This document shows, piece after piece, positions 26,228-33,586 of a DNA stretch of 64,000 nucleotides. The position numbers were made by a program, and so were the translations under genes. This DNA comes from UBA1431 sp002329665 (lineage in GTDB: Bacteria > Bacillota > Clostridia > Christensenellales > UBA1431), in the NCBI GenBank assembly GCA_040772545.1, contig JAXGXY010000001.1, forward strand, positions 248,001 to 312,000, given 5' to 3'. Each line of letters starts with the position of its first letter. The first letter of the stretch is position 1. The notes beneath the pieces were generated by a model. That model made no database searches, was not told where the DNA came from, and saw only the letters and a list, made by a program, of their open reading frames with translations.

Positions 26228-26260
26228 AAGGACCTGCGGATTCTCTGCGGGTCCTTCTGT
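26228..26260 (+). terminator. Terminator after the EEP gene
   Basis: AAGGACCTGC and GCGGGTCCTT (one G-U pair) form a 10-base-pair stem followed by CTGTTAT. Confidence 0.75.
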
Positions 26261-26298
26261 TATCTAATATTTCTCTTAAGTGGCTAGCTGCTCTTATA

Positions 26299-27534
26299 TC
26301 AGATCTGCCACTTCTTGATGCGTTCTGCGGCGAGCAGCGTGTTTTCACGCGAACCGAAGCCCGTGAGGCGGAAATACCCTTCGCCGCAGGCGCCGAAGCC
26401 CGAGCCGGGCGTCCCGACGATGTTGAGTTCCTCGAGCAGCGTATCGAAGAAACCCCAGGAGTTCATGCCCTGCGGCGTGCGCAGCCAGATGTAGGGCGAG
26501 TTGACGCCGCCGTGTGTCGTATACCCCTGCGAAGCGAGCGTTTCGCGGATGATGCGCGCGTTTTCCAGGTAATAGTCGACGCGCTCCTTCACCTGGGCCT
26601 TCCCCTCGGGCGTGTAGACCGCCTCGGCGGCGCGCTGGGTGACATAGGAGACGCCGTTGAACTTGGTCGTGTGGCGCCGGCTCCACAGCGCGTTGAGCGA
26701 AACGCGCTCGCCGCCTGCGGACACGCCGCCAACTCCCTTCGGGACGACGGTGTAGGCGCAGCGAAGGCCTGTGAACCCCGCTGTTTTGGAGAACGAGCGG
26801 AACTCGACGGCCACTTCGCGCGCGCCGTCGATCTCGTAGATGCTGTGCGGGATGCCGGGTTGCGTGATAAACGCCTCGTACGCCGCGTCGAAGAGGATGA
26901 CGGCACCGGTCGCGCGGGCGAAATCCACCCATACCGCCAGTTGGTCGCGCGTGAGCGTCGTCCCGGTGGGGTTGTTGGGGGAGCAGAGGTAGATGATATC
27001 CACCTTCTGTCCCGGCAGTCCGGGAGCAAAGCCGTTTTCGGCCGTACAAGGCAGGTATACGATCCCTTCGTAGCGGATGGTGCTCGGATCGTACCTGCCC
27101 GAACGCCCGGCCATCACGTTGGAGTCCACATAGACGGGGTAGACGGGGTCGGTCACTGCGACGGTGCAGGACGCGGACAGGATCTCCTGAAAATTGCCCG
27201 TGTCGCACTTCGCGCCGTCGCTTATGAAGACCTCGTCTTTGTCGAAGTCGATGCCCAGCGGTTTATAGTCGTTTTCGATGATCGCGTCGATAAGAAAGGG
27301 ATAACCCCGCCAGGGGCCGTAGCCGCGGAAGGTCTCTTCGCGCGCAAGCTCGTCTACCGCCCTGTGCATGGCCGAGACAGCCGCGGGAATGAGGGGCCGC
27401 GTCACGTCGCCGATTCCCAGGGAGATGACTTCCGCCGAGGGATGGGCTTCTTTATAAGCTGAAACGCGCTTTTCGATATTGGAAAAAAGATAGCTTCCCT
27501 GCAGATAGAGATAGCTGTCGTTGATGTGGGGCAT
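26299..27534 (-). CDS. dapL: LL-diaminopimelate aminotransferase
   Basis: A 411-residue fold-type I PLP enzyme that makes LL-diaminopimelate directly from tetrahydrodipicolinate, the short route to lysine and cell-wall diaminopimelate. Visible signatures include SLGIGDVTRPLIP near residue 38, GYGPWRGYPFL, FISDGAKCDTGNFQ and the PLP-lysine line FRSFSKTAGFTGLRC. These segments distinguish DapL from general aspartate aminotransferases. Length is normal. GGAGCAAT lies upstream of its ATG on the minus strand. No other dap genes are in the window. Confidence 0.95.
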   Translation of the reverse strand: MPHINDSYLYLQGSYLFSNIEKRVSAYKEAHPSAEVISLGIGDVTRPLIPAAVSAMHRAVDELAREETFRGYGPWRGYPFLIDAIIENDYKPLGIDFDKDEVFISDGAKCDTGNFQEILSASCTVAVTDPVYPVYVDSNVMAGRSGRYDPSTIRYEGIVYLPCTAENGFAPGLPGQKVDIIYLCSPNNPTGTTLTRDQLAVWVDFARATGAVILFDAAYEAFITQPGIPHSIYEIDGAREVAVEFRSFSKTAGFTGLRCAYTVVPKGVGGVSAGGERVSLNALWSRRHTTKFNGVSYVTQRAAEAVYTPEGKAQVKERVDYYLENARIIRETLASQGYTTHGGVNSPYIWLRTPQGMNSWGFFDTLLEELNIVGTPGSGFGACGEGYFRLTGFGSRENTLLAAERIKKWQI

Positions 27535-27652
27535 AGATGTATTGCTCCTTTCGGCAAAACGTTCCGTTGTCGTTTCCTCTGTTGGGAAGAGAAATTAATG
27601 GTAACAGTTTATACTACCCAGGAACAAGATTCAACCACGTATATCCGCGGTC

Positions 27653-27681
27653 TTGACAATAGGCCGGATCAACGGTACAAT
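27653..27681 (+). promoter_or_regulatory. Promoter for tRNA-Arg
   Basis: TTGACA (27653-27658), 17-base spacer, TACAAT (27676-27681), about 60 bases before the tRNA. Confidence 0.8.
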
Positions 27682-27740
27682 AACTGCGCCTGCGCGAGCG
27701 CGGGCGCTTTGGAGAAAACAAGAGCCGGGCGCGCGGACAT

Positions 27741-27817
27741 GCACCTATAGCTCAGCAGGATAGAGCGACCGCCTCCTAAGCGGTAGGTCACAGGTTCGAA
27801 TCCTGTTAGGTGCGCCA
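27741..27817 (+). tRNA. tRNA-Arg (anticodon CCU)
   Basis: A full cloverleaf of 77 bases including an encoded CCA. Acceptor arms GCACCTA and TAGGTGC pair completely, the anticodon loop CTCCTAA gives CCT (27775-27777), and the T arm contains GGTTCGAATCC. It reads the AGG arginine codon. A repeat module starts two bases after the CCA. Confidence 0.97.
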
Positions 27818-27818
27818 C

Positions 27819-27950
27819 CTCGTCGGAGCAAACTACGCTCCGCTCACGCGTCGTCGCGGATTGCGCATCACTCGCCTACACGCAAAGCGTGAAGGCTCGA
27901 TCGCTTCATCGCTCCTCCTTTCCCCGCAAAGCTGTGCTTTGCGGGGTTTT
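27819..27950 (+). repeat. Dispersed tRNA-linked repeat, copy 1
   Basis: This 128-base module (27819-27946) begins with CTCGTCGGAGCAAAC and ends in a hairpin CCCCGCAAAGC/GCTTTGCGGGG (27922-27946) plus TTTT. It is nearly identical, with six differences by my reading, to 63438-63565. The end hairpin with its T-run probably terminates the tRNA transcript. Confidence 0.85.
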
Positions 27951-28200
27951 ATTCGGGGAGGGCTGCGCGGGCAGTTTGGGCGGGGCTTCGCCGCAGTAGA
28001 GCAAACTCCGCTTCGCTCGTCGGAGAAAATTACGCTTCGCTCAGAATCCCTGGATTGTTTTTAAATTCAGGGATTCTGAGCGCGGCGCCGCGTAGCAGGC
28101 CGAAAAGCGAATACCGGGGATTTACGCGCTTGTCCATACGCTGTCACCGTTCAAACATACAATCTTTAGCATATCCGCCCTGTTGCGGCGGGGGACATGG
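27951..28200 (+). other. Intergenic with repeat remnants and a long hairpin
   Basis: Partial repeats of the GTCGGAG/GCTTCGCTC type continue (27990-28040). GCTCAGAATCCCTG (28039-28052) and CAGGGATTCTGAGC (28068-28081) form a perfect 14-base-pair stem with a 15-base AT-rich loop. A TATACT at 28201 is the only promoter-like hexamer before the next gene. No gene is seen. Confidence 0.5.
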
Positions 28201-28233
28201 TATACTGTAACAAAACTCTGCGGGGTGGGGAAG

Positions 28234-29295
28234 ATGTACCGACGAATGGGGCCTCGGCGACATAAATTCGGATGGCGACGGATTTTCAGGGGAGGGTGCT
28301 GCGCGGCGCTTGCGCTGCTTTTTGTCCTGCTGAGCGCGTGTACGGCCGAAACGGGCCCGGGACCCGCTAAAACGCCCGCGGCGGCGACAGCTTCGGAGGC
28401 GGCAACGGCGACGCCGGCGTCCACGCCCGCGCAGACCGCGACGCCCACGCCGGCGCAGACCGCGACGCCGGCGCCAACGGCGTACGCGTTCGTCGGGAAG
28501 GCCGTCTGCACGGCGGACGAATTCGTGAACATACGCGCCGGTGCGGGCACGGGTACCGATAAAATCGGGACGCTGCCCGCGGGAAAGACCGTGAACGTGA
28601 TCGGCTACGACGGGGCGTGGGTGCACATATCCTACGGGGGCCTCGTCGGCTGGGTACGAAGCGACTATCTCGGCAGCGGCGGAAACGACAGCGCCAAAAG
28701 CGACAGCGGCGACGCTCCCATCGACGTGCCGATGGGCGGCTGGGCGACCATCCTCGTGAACCCGTCGCATCCGCTCCCCGACGGCTTTTCGGTCCCGGTG
28801 GCGAATTTCGAGGGCGGGCAGGTGGACAAGCGCATCCTTACCGTGTGCAGGCGGATGTTCGCCGACGCGAAGGAAGACGGCGTCACGCTGAGGCTCGTCG
28901 ACGCGTACCGCAGCTACGCCCGCCAGAACTCGCTGTATCAGAAGAAGGTGAACAGCTATATCGCTAAGGGCTACAGCCGGAAAGCGGCCGAAAAAGAGGC
29001 AGCGACGATCACCGCGCGCCCGAACACGAGCGAGCACCAGACCGGCCTCGCGCTGGACATCGTCACGCCTTCGTACACGATCAGGGACAAGGGCTTTGCG
29101 AACACCAAGGCCTTCAAATGGCTCGACGCCCACGCGCAGGATTACGGCTTCACGCTCCGGTACAGGGCGGACAAGGTCTCGATCACGAAGGTGATCTACG
29201 AGCCGTGGCACTGGCGCTTCGTCGGCGTGAAGGCCGCGAGGGCGATGAAGAAGAGCGGGCAGTGCTACGAGGAGTATCTGGGGAAGGTGGATTGA
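28234..29295 (+). CDS. D-alanyl-D-alanine carboxypeptidase lipoprotein (VanY/M15B) with SH3 domain
   Basis: A 353-residue exported lipoprotein that trims terminal D-Ala from peptidoglycan peptides. After the signal peptide and lipobox LLSAC comes an Ala/Thr/Pro-rich linker built from TPAQTAT-like units, then a bacterial SH3 domain (VNIRAGAGTGTDKIGTLPAG), and a C-terminal M15B peptidase. Zinc and catalytic motifs are TSEHQTGLALDIV and EPWHWRF, with RLVDAYRSYARQ before them. GGGGTGGGG precedes the ATG at 28234; an earlier in-frame start would add an unlikely leader. SH3 probably binds the cell wall. Confidence 0.92.
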   Translation: MYRRMGPRRHKFGWRRIFRGGCCAALALLFVLLSACTAETGPGPAKTPAAATASEAATATPASTPAQTATPTPAQTATPAPTAYAFVGKAVCTADEFVNIRAGAGTGTDKIGTLPAGKTVNVIGYDGAWVHISYGGLVGWVRSDYLGSGGNDSAKSDSGDAPIDVPMGGWATILVNPSHPLPDGFSVPVANFEGGQVDKRILTVCRRMFADAKEDGVTLRLVDAYRSYARQNSLYQKKVNSYIAKGYSRKAAEKEAATITARPNTSEHQTGLALDIVTPSYTIRDKGFANTKAFKWLDAHAQDYGFTLRYRADKVSITKVIYEPWHWRFVGVKAARAMKKSGQCYEEYLGKVD

Positions 29296-29318
29296 TTTCA
29301 ATTCAGGAAGCGGGGAAA

Positions 29319-29438
29319 ATGATCGATTACTGCAAGATGTACATGATCCTGTTTCACTCGATAACGGACGTCCTGATACGGGCGCAGCAGGCGGCGGAAG
29401 AATTGTATATTCGGGCAAAGGATTATGATGGCAAATAG
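29319..29438 (+). CDS. Small conserved-looking protein, 39 residues
   Basis: ATG at 29319 after GGAAGCGGGG, stop at 29438. The product begins MIDYCKMYMILFHSITDVLI and ends with an Ala/Gln/Glu-rich amphipathic helix (QQAAEELY). From memory, similar short proteins with a Y-x-x-MY-x-x-LF start and a QQxAEELY end are common in Clostridia, including near mobile elements; I cannot confirm this here. No function is known. Transcription could read through from the carboxypeptidase gene 23 bases upstream. Confidence 0.6.
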   Translation: MIDYCKMYMILFHSITDVLIRAQQAAEELYIRAKDYDGK

Positions 29439-29572
29439 AATCTTCATTAAAGATAGTCTCCCCAAACCGGCCTTGCGCGGCCATGTATATTCCTGTATAA
29501 TTTGCTTCATAATGCGGCAGCACGGTATTCGGGCGGGATAACCGATGTTTGCGGCGCTGAAGGATGGTTTGC

Positions 29573-31075
29573 ATGGCGTACGTTTTTCTTGCGATTTACA
29601 TTGTATGTCTCGTTTTCATTTCCTGGTACAGTTCCAAACGCGTGAAAACAATCGACGACTTTTTCCTGGGCAACCGGAACATCGGCCCGTGGGCCAGCGC
29701 GTTCGCGTACGCGACCACGTATTTCTCGGCCGTTATCTTCATCGGGTACGCCGGGAACATCGGCTGGAACTTCGGCCTCGCGGCCGTGCTCATCGGCATC
29801 GGCAACGCACTCGTCGGCAACTACGCGGCCTGGAAGGTGCTGGCGAAGCGCACGCGCAGCATGACGCGCAAACTCAACGTCTCGACGATGCCTGATTTCT
29901 TCGAGAAGCGCTACCAGAGCAGAAGCCTGAAGATCGCCGCGGCCGTCGTCATCTTCGTTTTCCTCACGCCCTACTGCGCGTCGGTCTACCAGGGCCTGAG
30001 CTACCTGTTCGAGATGGCGTTCGGCATCCCGTTCATCTACTGCATCCTGGGAATGGCCGTGCTGACCGGCGTATACCTGCTCATGGGCGGGTACCTCGCG
30101 ACCGTGCTCTCCGACATGTTCCAGGGCGTCATCATGCTCTTCGGCGTGGTCGTTATGGTGGCGCTGGTCCTTGGCCACTCCGCCGTGGGCGGGCTGGCCG
30201 AGGGGGTACGCCGCCTGTCCGAGATCGATCCGGCGCTCACCTCGCTCACGGGCGGGGCCAACTGGTTCGCCCTCCTCTCGCTCATCGTGCTCACCAGCCT
30301 CGGCCCGTGGGGCCTGCCGCAGATGATCCACAAGTTCTATGCCGTGAAGGACGAGCGCTCGATCAAGAGCGCGACCCGGCTTTCCACGGCGTTCTGCCTG
30401 CTCATCGGCGGCGGCGCGTACCTTTCGGGCGTGTTCGGCAGGCTGTTTTTGAACAACCGGCTCCCCGTCGACCCGATAACGGGCGCGGGCAGCGTGGACA
30501 TGATCATGCCGCAGGCGATCTCTCTGGCGCTCCCCGCGGCGCTCATCGGGCTTATCGTCATACTGGTGTTGTCGGCTTCGATGTCCACGCTCTCGTCGCT
30601 GGTGCTCGTATCCTCCTCCGCGATCTCGATGGACCTGGTCAAGGGGGCCCTGCGTCCCAATATGGAAAACAGGAGCGTCATGCGCCTCATGCGCGTGCTC
30701 TGCGTCCTGTTCATCGCCGTTTCGGTTGTCATCGCGACCAACAAGGTCAACGCGATCGTGACGCTCATGTCCTTCTCGTGGGGGACGCTGGCAGGAAGCT
30801 TCCTCGCGCCGTACCTCTACGGCCTGTACTGGAAAGGCGCCACGAAGGCGGGGGCCTGGGCGGGCGTCGTCTCGGGCGTGGCGGTCACGGCAGGACTCGC
30901 GCTGTTCACTACGCTGGGCGCGCCTTCCATCGGGATGATCTCGATGCTCGCGGGCGTCGTCGTCGTGCCAGTGGTGAGCCTGCTGACGCCGAAGCTGTCC
31001 GTGGCGCATCTGGACCGTGTCTTCGGGCCCGAAGAAGCGCCCGAAGAAACGGCCGCCGCCGCGGAAACGGCCTGA
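29573..31075 (+). CDS. Sodium:solute symporter family transporter
   Basis: A 500-residue SSS-family permease with about 13 hydrophobic segments. Family signatures are SSKRVKTIDDFFLGNR after the first helix, WASAFAYATTYFSA (sodium-site region) and GGYLATVLSDMFQG. It would couple solute uptake to the sodium gradient; the substrate could be proline, pantothenate or another small molecule and cannot be read from the sequence. The C-terminus is a short Glu/Ala-rich tail. I chose the ATG at 29573 because GAAGGATGG lies at a proper distance; the ATG three codons earlier has no spacing. Confidence 0.9.
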   Translation: MAYVFLAIYIVCLVFISWYSSKRVKTIDDFFLGNRNIGPWASAFAYATTYFSAVIFIGYAGNIGWNFGLAAVLIGIGNALVGNYAAWKVLAKRTRSMTRKLNVSTMPDFFEKRYQSRSLKIAAAVVIFVFLTPYCASVYQGLSYLFEMAFGIPFIYCILGMAVLTGVYLLMGGYLATVLSDMFQGVIMLFGVVVMVALVLGHSAVGGLAEGVRRLSEIDPALTSLTGGANWFALLSLIVLTSLGPWGLPQMIHKFYAVKDERSIKSATRLSTAFCLLIGGGAYLSGVFGRLFLNNRLPVDPITGAGSVDMIMPQAISLALPAALIGLIVILVLSASMSTLSSLVLVSSSAISMDLVKGALRPNMENRSVMRLMRVLCVLFIAVSVVIATNKVNAIVTLMSFSWGTLAGSFLAPYLYGLYWKGATKAGAWAGVVSGVAVTAGLALFTTLGAPSIGMISMLAGVVVVPVVSLLTPKLSVAHLDRVFGPEEAPEETAAAAETA

Positions 31076-31098
31076 TACCGGATAGAGTGCAAAAAACC

Positions 31099-31134
31099 GC
31101 CCCGCCCGCGCCATTGTGCACAGGCGGGGCTTAT
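31099..31134 (+). terminator. Terminator after the symporter gene
   Basis: GCCCCGCC (31099-31106) and GGCGGGGC (31123-31130) pair, followed by TTAT. Confidence 0.65.
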
Positions 31135-31234
31135 CATGTCTTAGAAAACTTTTCAGGCGCCCCGGAAGTTTCTCGTTTGCTTTCATATCAGGTTAACGGA
31201 ACGACAGCCCGGGCGATCCTGCCCGCCGTTTCAT

Positions 31235-31263
31235 TCATCAAACGCCTGTCCGCGGCATAGATT
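31235..31263 (+). promoter_or_regulatory. Candidate sigma-E promoter of spoIID
   Basis: TCATCAA (31235-31241), 14-base spacer, CATAGATT (31256-31263), 30 bases before the GTG start. The same -10 octamer occurs 33 bases before spoIIID. The consensus used is the B. subtilis sigma-E pattern (KMATATT, CATACAMT). Confidence 0.5.
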
Positions 31264-31292
31264 CTATGAGAATCAGACGAGGCGGTGGGGAC

Positions 31293-32330
31293 GTGCGCCA
31301 TATAAAAAGACGGTCGCGCTACACTGGCGGGAAGCGGAGGCAAAGGAGGCGGCGCATGTGGCTTGCCGGCGCGCTTTTGGCCGTGCTCGCGCTCATCCTG
31401 TGGGGAATCGCCGCGTACGTGGCGGATGAAGGCCCGTCCGCCGGCGGCGGGGAAAAGCCGGAATCGACCTTCGTGCCGCTGGGGGTCCCGGTCATGGTCT
31501 ACGACCATAAGAAGGGAACCGTGGAGGAAATGGACCTTGAGATGTACACTTTTCGCGCGATGGGCGCCGAAATGCCGGCAAGCTTCGGGATGGAGGCCCT
31601 CAAGGCGCAGGCGGTCGCCTCGCGAACGCTGGCGGTGTACAGGATGAACGGGCGTCCCTGCGGCGCGCACGGGGGGGACATTTGCACGGACTACGCGCAC
31701 TGCCAGGCGTACCTGGACGAGGAAGGCCAGCGCAAGTACTGGGGAAAGGACTACGACGCCCGCTGCGAAAGGCTCTGGCAGGCCGTGAACGTAACGCGCG
31801 GCGAGATCGTCACGTACGGCGGGGCTCCGATCGAGGTCTTCTTCCATTCGACGTCGGGGGGACAGACGGAGGACGCGCAGAACGTGTTTTCGCACGCGAA
31901 GCCGTATCTGGTCAGCGTGAGCAGCGCGGGCGAGGAGTCCGCCCCCCGGTACAGGAGCACTGTGAACATACCGAGGGCGGAGTTTATCAATCGCGTCAAC
32001 GCGCTCTGCCCCGCGGCGAAACTGTCCCCCGGCGCGCTCGAAACCGGCGTGCGCGTGCTCTCGCGCTTCGCCTCGGGGAGGGTAGAGACCGTGGCGGTCG
32101 GGAAGGCCACGGTGACCGGGCAGCAGGTCAGGAGCCTTTTCGCGCTCGATTCAACGAATTTCGCCTTTTCGTTCACCGACAACGACGTTGTGATCCAAAC
32201 GATAGGATACGGCCACGGGGTGGGGATGAGCCAGGTAGGGGCCGACGCGATGGCGAAAAGGGGCGCCGGGTACCGCGAGATTCTCACGCATTACTACCGG
32301 GGCGTACAGATCGAAAAGCTTCCGCAATAA
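31293..32330 (+). CDS. spoIID: Stage II sporulation protein D, lytic transglycosylase
   Basis: A 345-residue SpoIID. It is anchored in the mother-cell membrane and cuts glycan strands as part of the engulfment machine. After a very basic N-terminus a single helix spans about residues 23-42. The catalytic Glu is expected in FGMEALKAQAVASRT, and the conserved cysteines lie in RPCGAHGGDICTD. FHSTSGGQTED and GYGHGVGMSQVGA are further family hallmarks. I prefer the GTG at 31293, with GGTGGGG upstream, because the ATG at 31266 falls only two bases after the sigma-E-like -10 box. spoIIQ follows 93 bases on, as in many spore formers. Confidence 0.95.
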   Translation: MRHIKRRSRYTGGKRRQRRRRMWLAGALLAVLALILWGIAAYVADEGPSAGGGEKPESTFVPLGVPVMVYDHKKGTVEEMDLEMYTFRAMGAEMPASFGMEALKAQAVASRTLAVYRMNGRPCGAHGGDICTDYAHCQAYLDEEGQRKYWGKDYDARCERLWQAVNVTRGEIVTYGGAPIEVFFHSTSGGQTEDAQNVFSHAKPYLVSVSSAGEESAPRYRSTVNIPRAEFINRVNALCPAAKLSPGALETGVRVLSRFASGRVETVAVGKATVTGQQVRSLFALDSTNFAFSFTDNDVVIQTIGYGHGVGMSQVGADAMAKRGAGYREILTHYYRGVQIEKLPQ

Positions 32331-32423
32331 AACCGGATACAGCGCAAAAAATTATGTGGGACATGCTTTGTAACAAGTATTTTTTTGTGTATTTTGGGAA
32401 CCATTGGAATGAGGTGATCAACA

Positions 32424-33164
32424 ATGCGGTTTGAGGTAATGAACAAGAAACGGCCACGCAGGTCCCGCAAAATGCCTTCGGGACAGGGATTCTATCTCGT
32501 GCTGCTCATATGCCTGGGCATCATCGGCGCGACCACGTTCTTCGCGCTCAACAGCGGACCGCAGTCCGTAAACCCTGCCGCGACGCCGGGGAATGGGGCC
32601 GAGGCGCAGTACATACCGGGCGGGGGGCTTGAGGAACAGGTAAAAAATCCCACCAACCAGCCTGCGTCACCTTCCGGCACGATGCCCCAGTCGCCCGCGG
32701 CGACTCCGGCGGCGACGCCCAAGCCCACCGCGGTGAAGCTGACGGTGCCGGTTAAGGGGGATATCGTGGTCGATTACCACATGGACAAGCTGGTCTACTC
32801 GAAGACGCTCAAGGACTGGACGACCCATAAGGGCATCGACATCGCGGCGAAGACGGGGACAACGGTGAAAGCGGCGCTCAGCGGCGTCGTCGAAAAAGCG
32901 GGCAAGGACGCGCAGATGGGGTACATGGTCGTGCTCAGCCACGGCGGCGGATCGAAGACCGTATACGCCAACCTGGATAAGATCGCCGACCTGAAGGCCG
33001 GGCAGAGCGTCAAGGCCGGCGACGCCGTGGGTACCGTCGGGGCCAGCGCTATCGCGGAAAGCGAGGAACTGCCGCACCTGCACTTCGAATACATCGTGGG
33101 CGGCAAGCACGTCGACCCCAAGAAATATGTAACGGGCCTGAAGACGGTCGAGCCGACGCCCTGA
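32424..33164 (+). CDS. spoIIQ: SpoIIQ-like M23 peptidase-domain protein
   Basis: A 246-residue membrane protein: basic start, one helix (about residues 23-42), a Pro/Ala/Thr-rich linker and a LytM/M23 domain from about 105. SpoIIQ sits on the forespore side and pairs with SpoIIIAH to link the two cells during engulfment. Unlike the B. subtilis protein, which lacks a complete metal site, this one keeps H135-x3-D139 and H218-x-H220, so it may be a working endopeptidase as reported for clostridial SpoIIQ. GAGGTGAT precedes the ATG. Position after spoIID supports the assignment over a general M23 hydrolase. Confidence 0.88.
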   Translation: MRFEVMNKKRPRRSRKMPSGQGFYLVLLICLGIIGATTFFALNSGPQSVNPAATPGNGAEAQYIPGGGLEEQVKNPTNQPASPSGTMPQSPAATPAATPKPTAVKLTVPVKGDIVVDYHMDKLVYSKTLKDWTTHKGIDIAAKTGTTVKAALSGVVEKAGKDAQMGYMVVLSHGGGSKTVYANLDKIADLKAGQSVKAGDAVGTVGASAIAESEELPHLHFEYIVGGKHVDPKKYVTGLKTVEPTP

Positions 33165-33180
33165 ACACCTGAAAAATAGC

Positions 33181-33210
33181 TTGACACCGCGTCATATAAA
33201 AAGCTATACT
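33181..33210 (+). promoter_or_regulatory. Candidate feo promoter
   Basis: TTGACA (33181-33186), 18-base spacer, TATACT (33205-33210). The -10 lies inside the left arm of the hairpin at 33198-33246, so promoter and terminator functions overlap or one of the two readings is wrong. Confidence 0.45.
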
Positions 33211-33247
33211 GAATTGTAAGCACAGGCTTACTTTGTATAGCTTTTTT
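33198..33247 (+). terminator. Two-part stem-loop after spoIIQ, terminator or feo leader element
   Basis: AAAAAGCTATAC (33198-33209) is a perfect inverted match to GTATAGCTTTTT (33235-33246). Inside, GTAAGC and GCTTAC (33216-33231) pair with a 4-base loop. The T-rich right end fits an intrinsic terminator. Confidence 0.6.
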
Positions 33248-33261
33248 ATTTGGCGTCAGTG

Positions 33262-33275
33262 TTAGCTTGCGCTAA
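33262..33275 (+). promoter_or_regulatory. Candidate metal-regulator operator before feoA
   Basis: TTAGC-TTGC-GCTAA is a perfect short dyad 26 bases before the feoA ATG. Its TTAGnnT half-site look recalls DtxR/MntR-type boxes, but the match is too short to be sure. Confidence 0.3.
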
Positions 33276-33301
33276 TAATATGGACGGCGGAGGGATACAT
33301 A

Positions 33302-33586
33302 ATGCCGGGACTGGACAGGCTGAAGCCGGGCCAAATGGGGCGCGTGCTCAATGTGGGGGGCGCGGGCGCGCTCAGGAGGCGGCTGTTGGATATGGGCATC
33401 ACTCCCGGGACGACGGTGATGATACGCAAGGTGGCGCCGCTGGGCGACCCGATCGAACTGTGCCTGCGCGGCTACGAACTGAGCATCCGCAAGGCGGACG
33501 CGAAAAATATTGAAGTGGAATGCGAGCGTGAAGTCGTTGAATCAACGGGGAGGAAAGAGGAAGCGGTACCGGGGCGGCCGTCCTGA
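33302..33586 (+). CDS. feoA: Ferrous iron transport protein A
   Basis: A 94-residue SH3-like FeoA domain protein (LKPGQMGRVLNV, RRRLLDMGITPGTTV, PIELCLRGYELSIRKADAKNIEV). FeoA is a cytoplasmic partner that supports FeoB-dependent Fe2+ uptake. The C-terminal 15 residues beyond the domain overlap the feoB coding frame. GGCGGAGGG lies before the ATG. It is the first gene of a feoA-feoB-small protein operon, probably iron-controlled. Confidence 0.94.
   Translation: MPGLDRLKPGQMGRVLNVGGAGALRRRLLDMGITPGTTVMIRKVAPLGDPIELCLRGYELSIRKADAKNIEVECEREVVESTGRKEEAVPGRPS

Noticed and set aside
28420..28500. Tandem DNA repeat from the TPAQTAT units
   Set aside because: Low-complexity linker coding inside the carboxypeptidase lipoprotein, not an independent repeat.
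31266..31292. ATG start nine codons earlier for SpoIID
   Set aside because: It lies only two bases after the sigma-E-like -10 box, and the GTG at 31293 has the better ribosome site.
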